Below, piece after piece: positions 47,878 through 57,021 of a stretch of 64,000 nucleotides of DNA (position 1 is the stretch's first letter; every line of letters starts with the position of its first letter). The position numbers and the translations under genes are program-made. The notes beneath the pieces are model-generated. The model was not told the origin of the DNA and made no database searches. It saw only the letters and a list, made by a program, of their open reading frames with translations. This stretch comes from Microcoleus sp. FACHB-61 (GTDB lineage: Bacteria; Cyanobacteriota; Cyanobacteriia; Cyanobacteriales; Microcoleaceae), in assembly GCA_014695295.1 (NCBI GenBank), contig JACJNY010000033.1:1-64000 (forward strand), in the 5' to 3' direction.

Positions 47878-49938
47878 ATGGTTATTGCTTTTGGACGGGA
47901 AATCTGCTGCAATCTCGACTCGGCGGAGTCTCGCGAGTGGTTGGTCACAAACGGGATCGGCGGTTATGCTAGCGGGACGATCGCAGGTCTCCTCACACGC
48001 CGCTATCACGGCCTGCTGGTAGCCGCCCTCAAACCCCCGCTGGGACGCACTTTGATGCTCGCCAAGCTGGACGAGACGGCTGTGTATCACGATCGCGCCT
48101 ATCCGCTTTATACAAACCGCTGGGCCGACGCGACGATCGAACCCCACGGCTACAACTACATCGAAAGCTTTCACCTCGAAGGCACGACGCCTGTTTGGAG
48201 GTTTGCTCTCGCCGACGCTATCCTGGAAAAGCGGATTTGGATGCAGCAAGGTGCTAACACAACATATATTCAATACCGCTTGCACCGCGCCTCACAGCCG
48301 ATCGCCCTCGCTGTCAAAGCCCTAGTCAACTACCGCGACTACCACCACACCACGAGCTCGGGCGACTGGCAGATGAGCCTAGAAACCTTGGAAGGCGGGG
48401 TTTGCGTGACCGCATTTCCCAAGTCTGCACCCCTGTACCTGCTGACGGATGCCGAACCAGAGGCCAATTTTAGAGTTTCTACGCCTTTATACAAGTGGCA
48501 TTACGGATTTGACCTAGCAGCCGAAAAGCGGCGCGGATTGGACTACTGCGAGGATCACTTGCACGCGGCGACTTTTCACATGACGATCGCACCGGGAAGT
48601 TCTCTCACATTGATAGCCAGCACCGATAAAAATCTAGAACTCAACGGCGGTAAAGCTTTAGAATGGCGTCGCACTTATGAGGGAGAACTGCTGCAAAACT
48701 GGCCACAAGTGAGCGAATCTCCCGACTGGATCGATCACTTAGTGCTAACCGCCGACCAATTTATCGTCAGCCGCCCGCTACCGGAGGAACCCGAAGGCAA
48801 AACGATCATCGCCGGATATCCCTGGTTCAGCGACTGGGGGCGCGATACGACGATCGCCCTACCCGGTCTCACAATCTGTACCGGGCGATGGGAAATTGCG
48901 CGGTCGATTTTGCGGACATTTGCGCGGTATGTCGATCGGGGAATGCTGCCGAACCGCTTCCCGGATGCGGGCGGCGCGCCGGAATACAACACCGCAGACG
49001 CCACTCTGTGGTACTTTGAGGCAATTCGCGCTTATATCGATGCCACGGGGGACGAGGAACTTTTGAGCGAACTCTGGCCGACCTTATGTGAGATTGTTGA
49101 TTGGCACATAAAGGGAACTCGGTATAACATCCGCCTCGATCCCGATGACGGTTTAATCTACGCGGGCGAAACCGGCGTGCAACTGACTTGGATGGACGCG
49201 AAAATCGGCGATTGGGTGGTGACGCCTCGGATTGGTAAGCCGATCGAACTCAGCGCGCTTTGGTACAATGCTATACAAGCTATGGCAAGTTTTGCTCGAA
49301 AACTGGGCAAGCCTCACTATGAATACCAGCAATTGGGCGATCGAACAGCCGCCGGATTCCCTCGCTTCTGGAACGCCTCAACCGGTTACTGTTACGATGT
49401 TCTCGACGGCCCCGACGGACACGATGCCTCGCTGCGGCCCAACCAGATATTCGCCGTATCCCTGCCCCTAGACTCGATTCCTCCTCACTCCGCCAACTCC
49501 TTGTCAGCGGGGATGCGCCAGGAAACCCGCTATACACCGTTACTGACGCCCATCCAGCAGCGCGGCGTGGTGGACGCCTGCGCTCAACAGCTTCTGACTT
49601 CTGTCGGCCTCCGCAGCCTCTCGCCGCAGCACCCGCAGTATCGCGGCGCATACGGAGGCGACCAATTCCACCGCGACAGCGCCTACCACCAGGGCACAGT
49701 TTGGGGCTGGCTGATTGGCCCGTTTGTCTTGGCGCACTTGCACGTATACAAAAACCCAGCACAAGCTCGCGAATTCCTAGAACCGATGGCACATCATATA
49801 AGGGCCGGCGGAGTTGGCAGTCTGGGCGAAATTTTTGAAGGCGACGCCCCCCACTCGCCGCGAGGCTGCACGGCTCAAGCTTGGACTGTGGCTGAGGTGC
49901 TGCGGGCTTGGTTGGCAATTAATACTCTGGGTGTTTAA
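47878..49938 (+). CDS. Glycogen debranching enzyme (amylo-alpha-1,6-glucosidase type, GH133-like)
   Basis: 686 aa from ATG 47878 (MVIAFGREICCNLDSAESREW); the frame stays open to a GTG 15 bp upstream, but the ATG gives the start typical of relatives. The N-terminal GDE_N domain has WLVTNGIGGYASGTIAGLLTRRYHG; the C-terminal (alpha/alpha)6 barrel has GYPWFSDWGRDTTIALPG, NRFPDAGGAPEYNTADATLW, LTWMDAKIGDWVVTPRIGKP and GEIFEGDAPHSPRGCTAQAW. It should hydrolyse alpha-1,6 branch glucose residues from glycogen. The glucokinase gene follows 35 bp later, ready to phosphorylate the glucose released. Confidence 0.93.
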   Translation: MVIAFGREICCNLDSAESREWLVTNGIGGYASGTIAGLLTRRYHGLLVAALKPPLGRTLMLAKLDETAVYHDRAYPLYTNRWADATIEPHGYNYIESFHLEGTTPVWRFALADAILEKRIWMQQGANTTYIQYRLHRASQPIALAVKALVNYRDYHHTTSSGDWQMSLETLEGGVCVTAFPKSAPLYLLTDAEPEANFRVSTPLYKWHYGFDLAAEKRRGLDYCEDHLHAATFHMTIAPGSSLTLIASTDKNLELNGGKALEWRRTYEGELLQNWPQVSESPDWIDHLVLTADQFIVSRPLPEEPEGKTIIAGYPWFSDWGRDTTIALPGLTICTGRWEIARSILRTFARYVDRGMLPNRFPDAGGAPEYNTADATLWYFEAIRAYIDATGDEELLSELWPTLCEIVDWHIKGTRYNIRLDPDDGLIYAGETGVQLTWMDAKIGDWVVTPRIGKPIELSALWYNAIQAMASFARKLGKPHYEYQQLGDRTAAGFPRFWNASTGYCYDVLDGPDGHDASLRPNQIFAVSLPLDSIPPHSANSLSAGMRQETRYTPLLTPIQQRGVVDACAQQLLTSVGLRSLSPQHPQYRGAYGGDQFHRDSAYHQGTVWGWLIGPFVLAHLHVYKNPAQAREFLEPMAHHIRAGGVGSLGEIFEGDAPHSPRGCTAQAWTVAEVLRAWLAINTLGV

Positions 49939-49973
49939 ATGGGGAATGTTATCTTTGGTGGAAAAAGAGATTT

Positions 49974-51014
49974 ATGGCATTATTATTAGCGGGCGATATT
50001 GGCGGAACTAAGACAATTTTACGCTTAGTGGAAAGGACTGTTAACGGTGAAATGAACGCTCTTTACGAGTTTCGCTATCCGAGCGGGGAGTTTCCCGATT
50101 TAGTGCCGATGGTGCAGCAGTTTTTGACGGAAGCTGCTATGAAATTGGATTTTGCGCCATTGCCTGAAAAAGCTTGTTTTGCGATCGCAGGCCCCGTGGT
50201 TAATAACACTGCAAAACTGACTAATTTGCCTTGGATGCTGGATGCGAAGCGTCTGGAACAGGAATTAGGAATATCACACGTTAGTTTAATTAATGATTTT
50301 GTCGCGGTTGGCTACGGCGTGTGGGCTTTGGACGATCGAGATTTGCACACTTTGCAAGTTGGAAAACCCCGCCAACACGATCCAATTGCTGTGATTGGTG
50401 CGGGTACAGGTTTGGGAAATTGTTTTGGAATTCCCGAGGCAAATGGCATCAGGGTTTTTTCTTCGGAAGGGGGGCACGGTGACTTTGCTCCTCGCTCGGA
50501 ATTGGAGTTTCAATTGCTAAAATATTTGTTAGCAAAACACGACATTCCCAGAATATCGATCGAGCGTGTAGTTTCGGGACAAGGGATTGTTTCAATTTAC
50601 CAGTTTTTGCGGGACAAAAAGTTTGCTCCTGAATCGCCGGAGATAGGGGAAGTTATCAAAAAATGGGAGTCAGAAATCGGTAAAACCGAGAAGACTGTCG
50701 ATCCGGGGGCGACAATTGCACAGGCGGCCCTCAAAAAGTGCGATCGGCTTTCGGAACAAACAATGCAAATGTTTGTAGAAGCTTACGGTGCGGTGGCCGG
50801 AAATCTGGCTGTGACACTGTTACCTTACGGCGGTTTGTACGTAGCTGGCGGCATCGCTGCTAAAATTTTGCCGCTGATTGAAGAAGGGGGTTTTATGCGG
50901 GCTTTTACTCACAAAGGCCGGATGGATTCGCTGTTAGAAATGATGCCGGTTCGTCTTGTTTTGAATCCCAATGTAGGGTTAATTGGTGCGGCTGTTTGTG
51001 CGGCCGGTCTTTAG
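49974..51014 (+). CDS. glk: Glucokinase
   Basis: 346 aa. Family ROK-unrelated bacterial glucokinase: N-terminal phosphate loop LLLAGDIGGTKTILRLVE, AIAGPVVNNTAKLTNLPW, catalytic Asp in LINDFVAVGYGV, VIGAGTGLGNCFG, EGGHGDFAPR (glucose-contacting Glu/His) and C-terminal GGLYVAGGIAAKILPLIEEGGF. It phosphorylates glucose with ATP to glucose-6-phosphate. It starts 35 bp after the debranching enzyme on the same strand, with an AAAAAGAGA ribosome-like sequence, so the two are likely one operon that recovers glucose from glycogen branches. Confidence 0.95.
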   Translation: MALLLAGDIGGTKTILRLVERTVNGEMNALYEFRYPSGEFPDLVPMVQQFLTEAAMKLDFAPLPEKACFAIAGPVVNNTAKLTNLPWMLDAKRLEQELGISHVSLINDFVAVGYGVWALDDRDLHTLQVGKPRQHDPIAVIGAGTGLGNCFGIPEANGIRVFSSEGGHGDFAPRSELEFQLLKYLLAKHDIPRISIERVVSGQGIVSIYQFLRDKKFAPESPEIGEVIKKWESEIGKTEKTVDPGATIAQAALKKCDRLSEQTMQMFVEAYGAVAGNLAVTLLPYGGLYVAGGIAAKILPLIEEGGFMRAFTHKGRMDSLLEMMPVRLVLNPNVGLIGAAVCAAGL

Positions 51015-51035
51015 CTAAGGCACCGGAATGATAGA

Positions 51036-51096
51036 GGACACGGCAATGCCGTGTCCCTACCCCGATTCATTGTAGGGAAACGGCATTGCCGTATCC
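51036..51096. repeat. Inverted repeat with 25-bp arms (GGACACGGCAATGCCGTGTCC)
   Basis: 51036-51060 and 51072-51096 are complementary with two mismatches; each arm is itself a palindrome around GGCAATGCC. It lies between the convergent glk and TPR genes and could act as a two-way terminator or roadblock. Confidence 0.65.
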
Positions 51097-51305
51097 TGAT
51101 TTCTGAGATTATCCTCATTCAAGTATCTCAAATTTTAGGCGATCGTAAATATCCCTTAAACTAATCTGAAACTCAACCGATTATAAAATTAACGTCTCAT
51201 CCTCAGACTCATATACAAAATCGGATGACTAATTATATCATAGCTGGGATTAAGTAGACTAAGTAAAATAAAATATCCTTTCTAGTTCTCATCTAAAATT
51301 TAAAA

Positions 51306-53432
51306 TTACTTCCCTTCGAGTTCTTCCAGCTTCCGCTGGGCAAACTCCTTCACCTGCGGATCTTGAGCGACGGCTAAAGCTTGGCGATAGCTTTCAATTG
51401 CTTTTACTTTGTCGCCTTTGTGTTCATAAGCAATGCCACGATTAGAGAAGACTTCTGCATCTTTAGGATTGAGTAGAAGGGCTTGATTGAAATCGGCAAT
51501 GGCGCGATCGTATTCCCCTTTATTGCCGTAAGCAAGACCGCGAGTGTAGAAGGCTTCTGCATCTTTAGGATTGAGTAGAAGGGCTTGAGTGTAATCGGCA
51601 ATGGCGCGATCGTATTCCCCTTTCTTGCCGTAAGCAAAGCCGCGATTGTTGAAGGCTACTGCATCTTTAGGATTGAGTATAAGGGCTTGATTGTAATCCT
51701 CAATGGCGCGATCGTCTTCCTTTTTATCGTTGTAAGCATTGCCGCGATTGTTGAAGGCTTCTGCTAATTTAGGATTGAGTATAAGGGATTGATTGAAATC
51801 GGCAATGGCGCGATCGTATTCCCCTTTCTTGCGGTAAGCAATGCCGCGATTGTTGAAGGCTTCTGCATCTTTAGGATTGAGTATAAGGGATTGATTGAAA
51901 TCGGCAATGGCGCGATCGTATTCCCCTTTCTTGCCGTAAGCAATGCCACGATTAGAGAAGGCATCTGCTAATTTAGGATTGAGTATAAGGGATTGATTGA
52001 AATCGGCAATGGCGCGATCGTATTCCCCTTTATTGTGGTAAGCAAAGCCCCGATTATAGAAGGCTTCTGCGTATTTAGGATTGAGTATAAGGGATTGATT
52101 GAAATCGGCAATGGCGCGATCGTATTCCCCTTTATTGCGGTAAGCATTGCCGCGATTGTTGAAGGCTTCTGCGTATTTAGGATTGAGTATAAGGGCTTGA
52201 TTGTAATCGGCAATGGCGCGATCGTCTTCCCCTTTCTTATGGTAAGCATTGCCGCGATTGTTGAAGGCTGCTGCATCTTTAGGATTGAGTATAAGGGCTT
52301 GATTGTAATCGGCAATGGCGCGATCGTATTCCCCTTTATTGCCGTAAGCATTGCCGCGATTGTTGAAGGCTACTGCATCTTTAGGATTGAGTATAAGGGC
52401 TTGATTGTAATCCTCAATGGCGCGATCGTATTCCTTTTTATCGTTGTAAGCATTGCCGCGATTGATGAAGGCATCTGCTAATTTAGGATTGAGTAGAAGG
52501 GCTTGATTAAAATGGGCAATGGCGCGATCGTATTCCCCTTTCTTGCGGTAAGCAAAGCCGCGATTGTTGAAGGCTTCTGCATCTTTAGGATTGAGTTGAA
52601 GGGCTTGAGTGTAATCGGCAATGGCGCGATCGTATTGCTTTTTATCGTTGTAAGTATTGCCGCGATTGTAGAATGCTGCTGCTAATTTAGGATGGAGTTG
52701 AAGGGCTTGATTGTAATCGGCAATGGCGCGATCGTATTCCCCTTTATTGCGGTAAGCATTGCCGCGATAGAAATAGATAGTGGCTGGGTCAAGTGCAGCT
52801 TTATTTGGTTTAGCCTCTGAAAGGGCTGCCGTTAGTTGCTTAATAGCATTATCCCAATCATCCGCTGCATAAGCAGACACCCCCAATGTCACCAACGTTA
52901 AATATTTCAGTTCCTCCGCTAAATTGACTTGTATCTCAAAACTTTCTAGCGAAGCCACCGCCATTTGGCGAATTTCTCCCTGTACTTGCTTACCTACATC
53001 GATATAATCCTTTGCTGCTGAAAGAATCTCAAAATTCACGCTGAGTGGTGCTTTCTGCTGCGTCTTGCCATACCAACCCCAAATCACAATATCCGCATTT
53101 TTATTCTTGCCCAATTCCCGCGCTTTATCTTTACCTTCCTGCTGACTAATCGCTTGTTGGAGGGGCAGAATTTTCACGGTTGGGTAATTTTTAGTTGCAT
53201 CCTGCAAATTATGTAAAATCGTTTCTGTAACGCGATAATTTTTCGCATCCACCCCATCAAACTCCGCTAACAGAACCGTTACAGTTTTGGTTTTTTGTTC
53301 GCACTGTTGTATGAGACATAGAGGTGATAACTGAGGTGGTAGAAAATGCAAACCTATAGCGCCACTACCGAGAGTCAATAACCCCCCGATCGCCCCTGCA
53401 AATAGCCAAAGCCTTTGCGGTTTCCCCCCCAA
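51306..53432 (-). CDS. Membrane-anchored protein with 14 tandem TPRs
   Basis: 708 aa. A short N-terminal TM (about 8-30: LWLFAGAIGGLLTLGSGAIGL) anchors it. Residues about 45-190 are a non-repeat domain (TVTVLLAEFDGVDAKNYR, then NADIVIWGWYGK) of a type seen before TPRs in cyanobacteria; role unknown. From about 215 to the end come 14 units of 34 residues (AFNNRGNAYxxKGEYDRAIA, DYNQALILNPKDAE). DNA of the units is nearly identical at 102-bp period, so slippage or recombination can change copy number. It starts 23 bp after the 161-aa gene upstream, likely cotranscribed. TPRs bind partner proteins; the partner is unknown. Confidence 0.88.
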   Translation of the reverse strand: MGGKPQRLWLFAGAIGGLLTLGSGAIGLHFLPPQLSPLCLIQQCEQKTKTVTVLLAEFDGVDAKNYRVTETILHNLQDATKNYPTVKILPLQQAISQQEGKDKARELGKNKNADIVIWGWYGKTQQKAPLSVNFEILSAAKDYIDVGKQVQGEIRQMAVASLESFEIQVNLAEELKYLTLVTLGVSAYAADDWDNAIKQLTAALSEAKPNKAALDPATIYFYRGNAYRNKGEYDRAIADYNQALQLHPKLAAAFYNRGNTYNDKKQYDRAIADYTQALQLNPKDAEAFNNRGFAYRKKGEYDRAIAHFNQALLLNPKLADAFINRGNAYNDKKEYDRAIEDYNQALILNPKDAVAFNNRGNAYGNKGEYDRAIADYNQALILNPKDAAAFNNRGNAYHKKGEDDRAIADYNQALILNPKYAEAFNNRGNAYRNKGEYDRAIADFNQSLILNPKYAEAFYNRGFAYHNKGEYDRAIADFNQSLILNPKLADAFSNRGIAYGKKGEYDRAIADFNQSLILNPKDAEAFNNRGIAYRKKGEYDRAIADFNQSLILNPKLAEAFNNRGNAYNDKKEDDRAIEDYNQALILNPKDAVAFNNRGFAYGKKGEYDRAIADYTQALLLNPKDAEAFYTRGLAYGNKGEYDRAIADFNQALLLNPKDAEVFSNRGIAYEHKGDKVKAIESYRQALAVAQDPQVKEFAQRKLEELEGK

Positions 53433-53455
53433 GTTCGGGTTCTTTGGGGGGGGCG

Positions 53456-53941
53456 TTACTTTTTTAGTTTGTCTGCAAAGTTACAAAACGTGGGAAATAC
53501 CCGCCGCAACAATCCTTCTGTATCCAACTCCATCTCATAGGAAATCAATCCCGGCAACAACGGAATCGCTGCTTTGAGTTTTCCCGCCGCCGGAATTCCC
53601 GGCTTACTCAATTCCGCTTTGATTTCCTGTAACACCTTCATCAATTCAGCATTCCTCTGAACCGCAGGTTCAATCTCCAGACTCTCCACTTCCCTCACCA
53701 ATTGACTCGCAACTATTTCCGCATCCGCTTCGGGAATCGTCAATCCGCGCATTTCCGTCTGCCAGCGCGTCCAATAGTCTCGTTCAACGCTACGGAGTTC
53801 TTCTTTGAGTGCGTCAATTCCCTGCTGAATCCGTACCTTTTCCGCGTCTTCAGCCAACCGTTTCGCTTTTTCTTTGCCAGCGAGTTGATCGTAATAACAT
53901 TTCACTTCAGATTGCAGGTGGGACAGGCGATCGCTAATCAT
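53456..53941 (-). CDS. Uncharacterised helical protein upstream of the TPR gene
   Basis: 161 aa from ATG 53941, which has GGAG 7 bp upstream; a TTG four codons earlier is less likely. The N-terminal two thirds are charged coiled-coil helices (ISDRLSHLQSEVKCYYDQLAG). The end, AAGKLKAAIPLLPGLISYEME then LDTEGLLRRVFPTF, is a pattern I have seen in short cyanobacterial proteins next to or fused to TPR, caspase-like and NB-ARC genes, where it may serve as an adaptor. It is 23 bp from the TPR gene. No enzyme motif is visible. Confidence 0.7.
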   Translation of the reverse strand: MISDRLSHLQSEVKCYYDQLAGKEKAKRLAEDAEKVRIQQGIDALKEELRSVERDYWTRWQTEMRGLTIPEADAEIVASQLVREVESLEIEPAVQRNAELMKVLQEIKAELSKPGIPAAGKLKAAIPLLPGLISYEMELDTEGLLRRVFPTFCNFADKLKK

Positions 53942-54025
53942 CAAAAACTCCAAATAATATAATCAGTTTAAATCTCATATTCTGACTATACGGATCGACA
54001 TCCGGATCTATTTTCCTCTTTTCTC

Positions 54026-54475
54026 CTACTTCATCTTCAAAATCTTCTGTGCCGCACTTTCAGATACCGGCATCACCGATAACCGATTGCCTTTCCTCAC
54101 CAGCAAAATCTCATCAGCACTAAACTTTTGTTTCAGTTCATCCAAAGATATTAACTTAGCAAACTCCTCAACAAACTCAACTTTCACAGTTTGCCAGCGA
54201 GGAGCATCAAACGGCGATTTAGGATCGTAATATTCGCTATTAATATCGAACTGACTCGGATCGGCAATCCCAGCTTCCACGACGCGCACTAACCCAACAA
54301 TACCGGGAAATTTAGTATTAGAATGGTAAAAAAATACTAAGTCTCCCCGACTCATTTCTCGCATAAAATTGCGCGCTTGATAGTTGCGAACGCCATCCCA
54401 AATGGAAGTGCGATCGCCCTTCAAATCCGCAATACTGTAAACATCCGGTTCCGACTTCATCAGCCAATAATTCAT
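54026..54475 (-). CDS. EVE domain protein
   Basis: 149 aa from ATG 54475 (MNYWLMKSEPDVYSIADLKG). The frame extends 25 residues further upstream, but the internal ATG matches the conserved EVE start and overlaps the upstream stop as ATGA, so translation is coupled. EVE is a PUA-like fold; diagnostic pieces are YWLMKSEPDVYSI, SIWDGVRNYQARNFMREM, GDLVFFYHSN and GIVGLVRVVE. Such proteins bind modified bases or RNA and occur both as housekeeping proteins and in restriction/defence settings. Pairing with an ABC transporter gene has no clear reason. Confidence 0.9.
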   Translation of the reverse strand: MNYWLMKSEPDVYSIADLKGDRTSIWDGVRNYQARNFMREMSRGDLVFFYHSNTKFPGIVGLVRVVEAGIADPSQFDINSEYYDPKSPFDAPRWQTVKVEFVEEFAKLISLDELKQKFSADEILLVRKGNRLSVMPVSESAAQKILKMK

Positions 54476-56832
54476 AGAATATCTTTCCGCTTCTGCAACC
54501 ACAGAGTCAACATCAAATAAACGAAAATATGCACGCACAAAATAGCCCAATTTAAACTCAAATTCTCCCAGGTTGGATCGTAAACAGGAGTAGGCTCAAA
54601 CGGCTGAGGAAGCGTACTCCCGTCCGGTAATGTAGTAGGCGCGGGAACCATCCCATTCACATTAACTAAAGAGCCGTAAGCACCCACAGACCAGCGGCTT
54701 AACATCAGCCAAGAAAACTTGCTCGCCGCCCCTTCCATCTTAAACAAAACTCCAGAAAAAATAATCTGAGGCAGCAATAATAGAGGCAAAGCGCTATTAG
54801 CTTGAGAGCTATTTTTAACAATCGCGGAAACGACTAACCCGAGACTTATGCAGCTCATCAAAGTTAGGAATGTGGTAATACTTGCCCCCATCGCCCAGGA
54901 AATTAAACTCGGTTCAGGGGATTTAAAAGCAATCAGAATAACTCCTACCATTAACAGCGTTTGCAATACTGCCAAACCAGAAAGTATAAATATTTTTGAA
55001 CCTAAATAAGCAAACAATCCTAAATTGACCAAACGTTCGCGCAGATAAATAGCAGATTCTTTAACAATTTCTTGCAGAGAAGTTGCCAGTCCTACCCAAA
55101 TAGCCGCGCAGGTAAATACAAATAAAACTCGCAACGCCAAAGGTGCTAAAGTTGCCTCCGGTGCGCCAATTAACGGGTCTTTATCTCTGACGGCTAGCCG
55201 CAGCAAACTAATGCCGATCGGAGCCGTTAAAAGAGCTAAACTCAAGTTAACTAAGTCGCGGGAAACGAGTTGAAAATAGCGCTGGGCAAGCAAAACGAGT
55301 TGTTTTACAAAAGATTGAGATTTTGGTGCAGAAGGTGCAGAAGGTATTTTTGCCTTAGCGTTTCCTGTGCTGAAGTGGTTGACAATATAGCGCTGATAGT
55401 AGGGAGATTTATTAAACTTTTCTGCCCAGCTTTGAACGTTGGTTTCTCCTGTTTCTAATTCGTTGTAAATGTCGGCAAAATCACTTGTTTTGACATCGAA
55501 AAAATCGAGCGCTTCCCTAGGCGGGCCGAAGTAACAAAGGCGTCCGCCGCGACCCATAAAAACAATCCGATCGCACATCGTGATATTTGCCGTCGCGTGA
55601 GTCACCAGAATCACCGTCCGGCCTTGATTTGCCAACTTTCGCAGCAGTTGCATCATCTTCTTATCCAAACCCGGATCGAGTCCTGAAGTCGGTTCGTCTA
55701 AAAAGAAAAGTTTCGGGTCTGCTAACAGTTCAACTCCGATGCTGACCCGCTTCCGCTGTCCGCCGCTAAGCTGTTTTACCAAAGCCTTGCGACGGTGAGT
55801 CATTTCAATATCTTCTAAAGTTTTTGCGACTACCTGCTTGACATCTGTATCCGGAGGTAAGCGCAATTTAGCTGCATAACTCAAGACTTCTTCTACTGTC
55901 AAATCTGCGTGCACAATATCATCTTGAGGCACGTAACCAATTTGATTGCGGTAAATATTGAAGTTTTGGCGCAGGTTGTCACCGTTGAGAAACACAGCGC
56001 CGTTAGTAGTTTTTTCGATGCCTAAAAGCGTCCGCATTAAAGTAGATTTGCCAGCGCCGCTACCGCCGACTAAAGCCACAAACTGCCCTGGTTCGATCGC
56101 CAAAGTGATGTTATCCAAACGCTTGGGAATCACCAGACTGTCAGCATCCAAACGAATTTGATGGCCCGAGTCTTGCATCTGCAACTCACCGCTGCGGTAA
56201 GTTAGAGTAAACGGGCCGATCCGAATTGCATCTCCCTCGGACAATTGTACAGAATTTGTCACTCGCTGACCGTTAACAAAAACCCCGTTAACGCTGTAGT
56301 CTCGCAAAATATAATTGCCGCGACTGTCTTGGTCAATTGTCGCGTGGCGTCTAGAAACAAGCGGCGCATCTAATTGCAGCGAAGCGTTTGGATCGCGACC
56401 CAACAAAACTGACCGATTCTTAAGAGGAATTGACTGCTTGCTAGGGACAGCAACCTGATTCGCCAGCGGATTAAAATAAGTCAGCAAAACTTGATTTTGA
56501 GGATCGAGACCGATTTTAATTTCTGTGCCGTTTTTCAGACAATAACCGTCATTGGGAGTGATGCGAGTGCGATCGACAAATAAGCCATTAGTGCTCGGCC
56601 GCTGCCCGTCACCGTCGTAAATCCAGTAATTATCCCCAATTTGGCGCAAAACAGCGTGAACGCCGGAAACTGCGCGCCAGGGTTCGGGAATGACTAAATC
56701 AGCACGAGTCCCATCGCGCCCCAATACGTGCTGCTGCTGTTTTAACTCTAACTGTAAAACATCCCCTTGATTGCTTAATACTATATACGGTCGATCGCTT
56801 AAAGCAGTCAGTTGTCCTATATTGCCTGTCAT
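54472..56832 (-). CDS. ABCG-type ABC transporter with two N-terminal FHA domains
   Basis: 786 aa. Two FHA domains (about 30-100 with GRDGTRADLVIPEPWRAVSG, and about 138-200 with LLGRDPNASLQLDAPLVSRRH) recognise phospho-threonine. The ABC ATPase follows (Walker A GGSGAGKST about 255-263, LSGGQRKRVSIGVELL about 352, Walker B LFFLDEPTSGLDPG) and then an ABC2-type membrane domain with six segments (about 530-780). The reversed order, ATPase before TM, is that of WHITE/ABCG half-transporters, which work as dimers in lipid or hydrophobic-compound export. FHA modules suggest control by a Ser/Thr kinase. The stop overlaps the EVE gene start. Confidence 0.94.
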   Translation of the reverse strand: MTGNIGQLTALSDRPYIVLSNQGDVLQLELKQQQHVLGRDGTRADLVIPEPWRAVSGVHAVLRQIGDNYWIYDGDGQRPSTNGLFVDRTRITPNDGYCLKNGTEIKIGLDPQNQVLLTYFNPLANQVAVPSKQSIPLKNRSVLLGRDPNASLQLDAPLVSRRHATIDQDSRGNYILRDYSVNGVFVNGQRVTNSVQLSEGDAIRIGPFTLTYRSGELQMQDSGHQIRLDADSLVIPKRLDNITLAIEPGQFVALVGGSGAGKSTLMRTLLGIEKTTNGAVFLNGDNLRQNFNIYRNQIGYVPQDDIVHADLTVEEVLSYAAKLRLPPDTDVKQVVAKTLEDIEMTHRRKALVKQLSGGQRKRVSIGVELLADPKLFFLDEPTSGLDPGLDKKMMQLLRKLANQGRTVILVTHATANITMCDRIVFMGRGGRLCYFGPPREALDFFDVKTSDFADIYNELETGETNVQSWAEKFNKSPYYQRYIVNHFSTGNAKAKIPSAPSAPKSQSFVKQLVLLAQRYFQLVSRDLVNLSLALLTAPIGISLLRLAVRDKDPLIGAPEATLAPLALRVLFVFTCAAIWVGLATSLQEIVKESAIYLRERLVNLGLFAYLGSKIFILSGLAVLQTLLMVGVILIAFKSPEPSLISWAMGASITTFLTLMSCISLGLVVSAIVKNSSQANSALPLLLLPQIIFSGVLFKMEGAASKFSWLMLSRWSVGAYGSLVNVNGMVPAPTTLPDGSTLPQPFEPTPVYDPTWENLSLNWAILCVHIFVYLMLTLWLQKRKDIL

Positions 56833-57021
56833 ACTTCAATCGCGGTTTTTGCACTCACTTTTGTCAGCATATCAAAAGTAAGGCAACAATCCACTTATTT
56901 ATTTTATAACTTATGAAAAATATCTTAATGTAGGTTGCGAAATGCGCACTTTACCTATATTTAAATGTCGCGTGCAATGCGCATATTACCCCTATACTTC
57001 GCCCTAAAAACGAGAATTATA

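Noticed and set aside
47818..48285. 155-codon minus-strand frame at the debranching gene start
   Set aside because: Overlaps a clearly identified gene and has no family features.
49280..49918. 212-codon minus-strand frame
   Set aside because: Shadow of the glycogen-debranching gene; Arg/Gly/Ala-rich translation typical of an antisense frame.
51404..52685. Several open frames of 60-162 codons antisense or out of frame in the TPR gene
   Set aside because: They are by-products of the 102-bp repeat, with repetitive translations such as IEIGNGAIVFPF and no family features.
51400..52750. Regular 102-bp repetition resembling an array
   Set aside because: No short repeats with unique spacers; the units encode TPRs, so it is not a CRISPR array.
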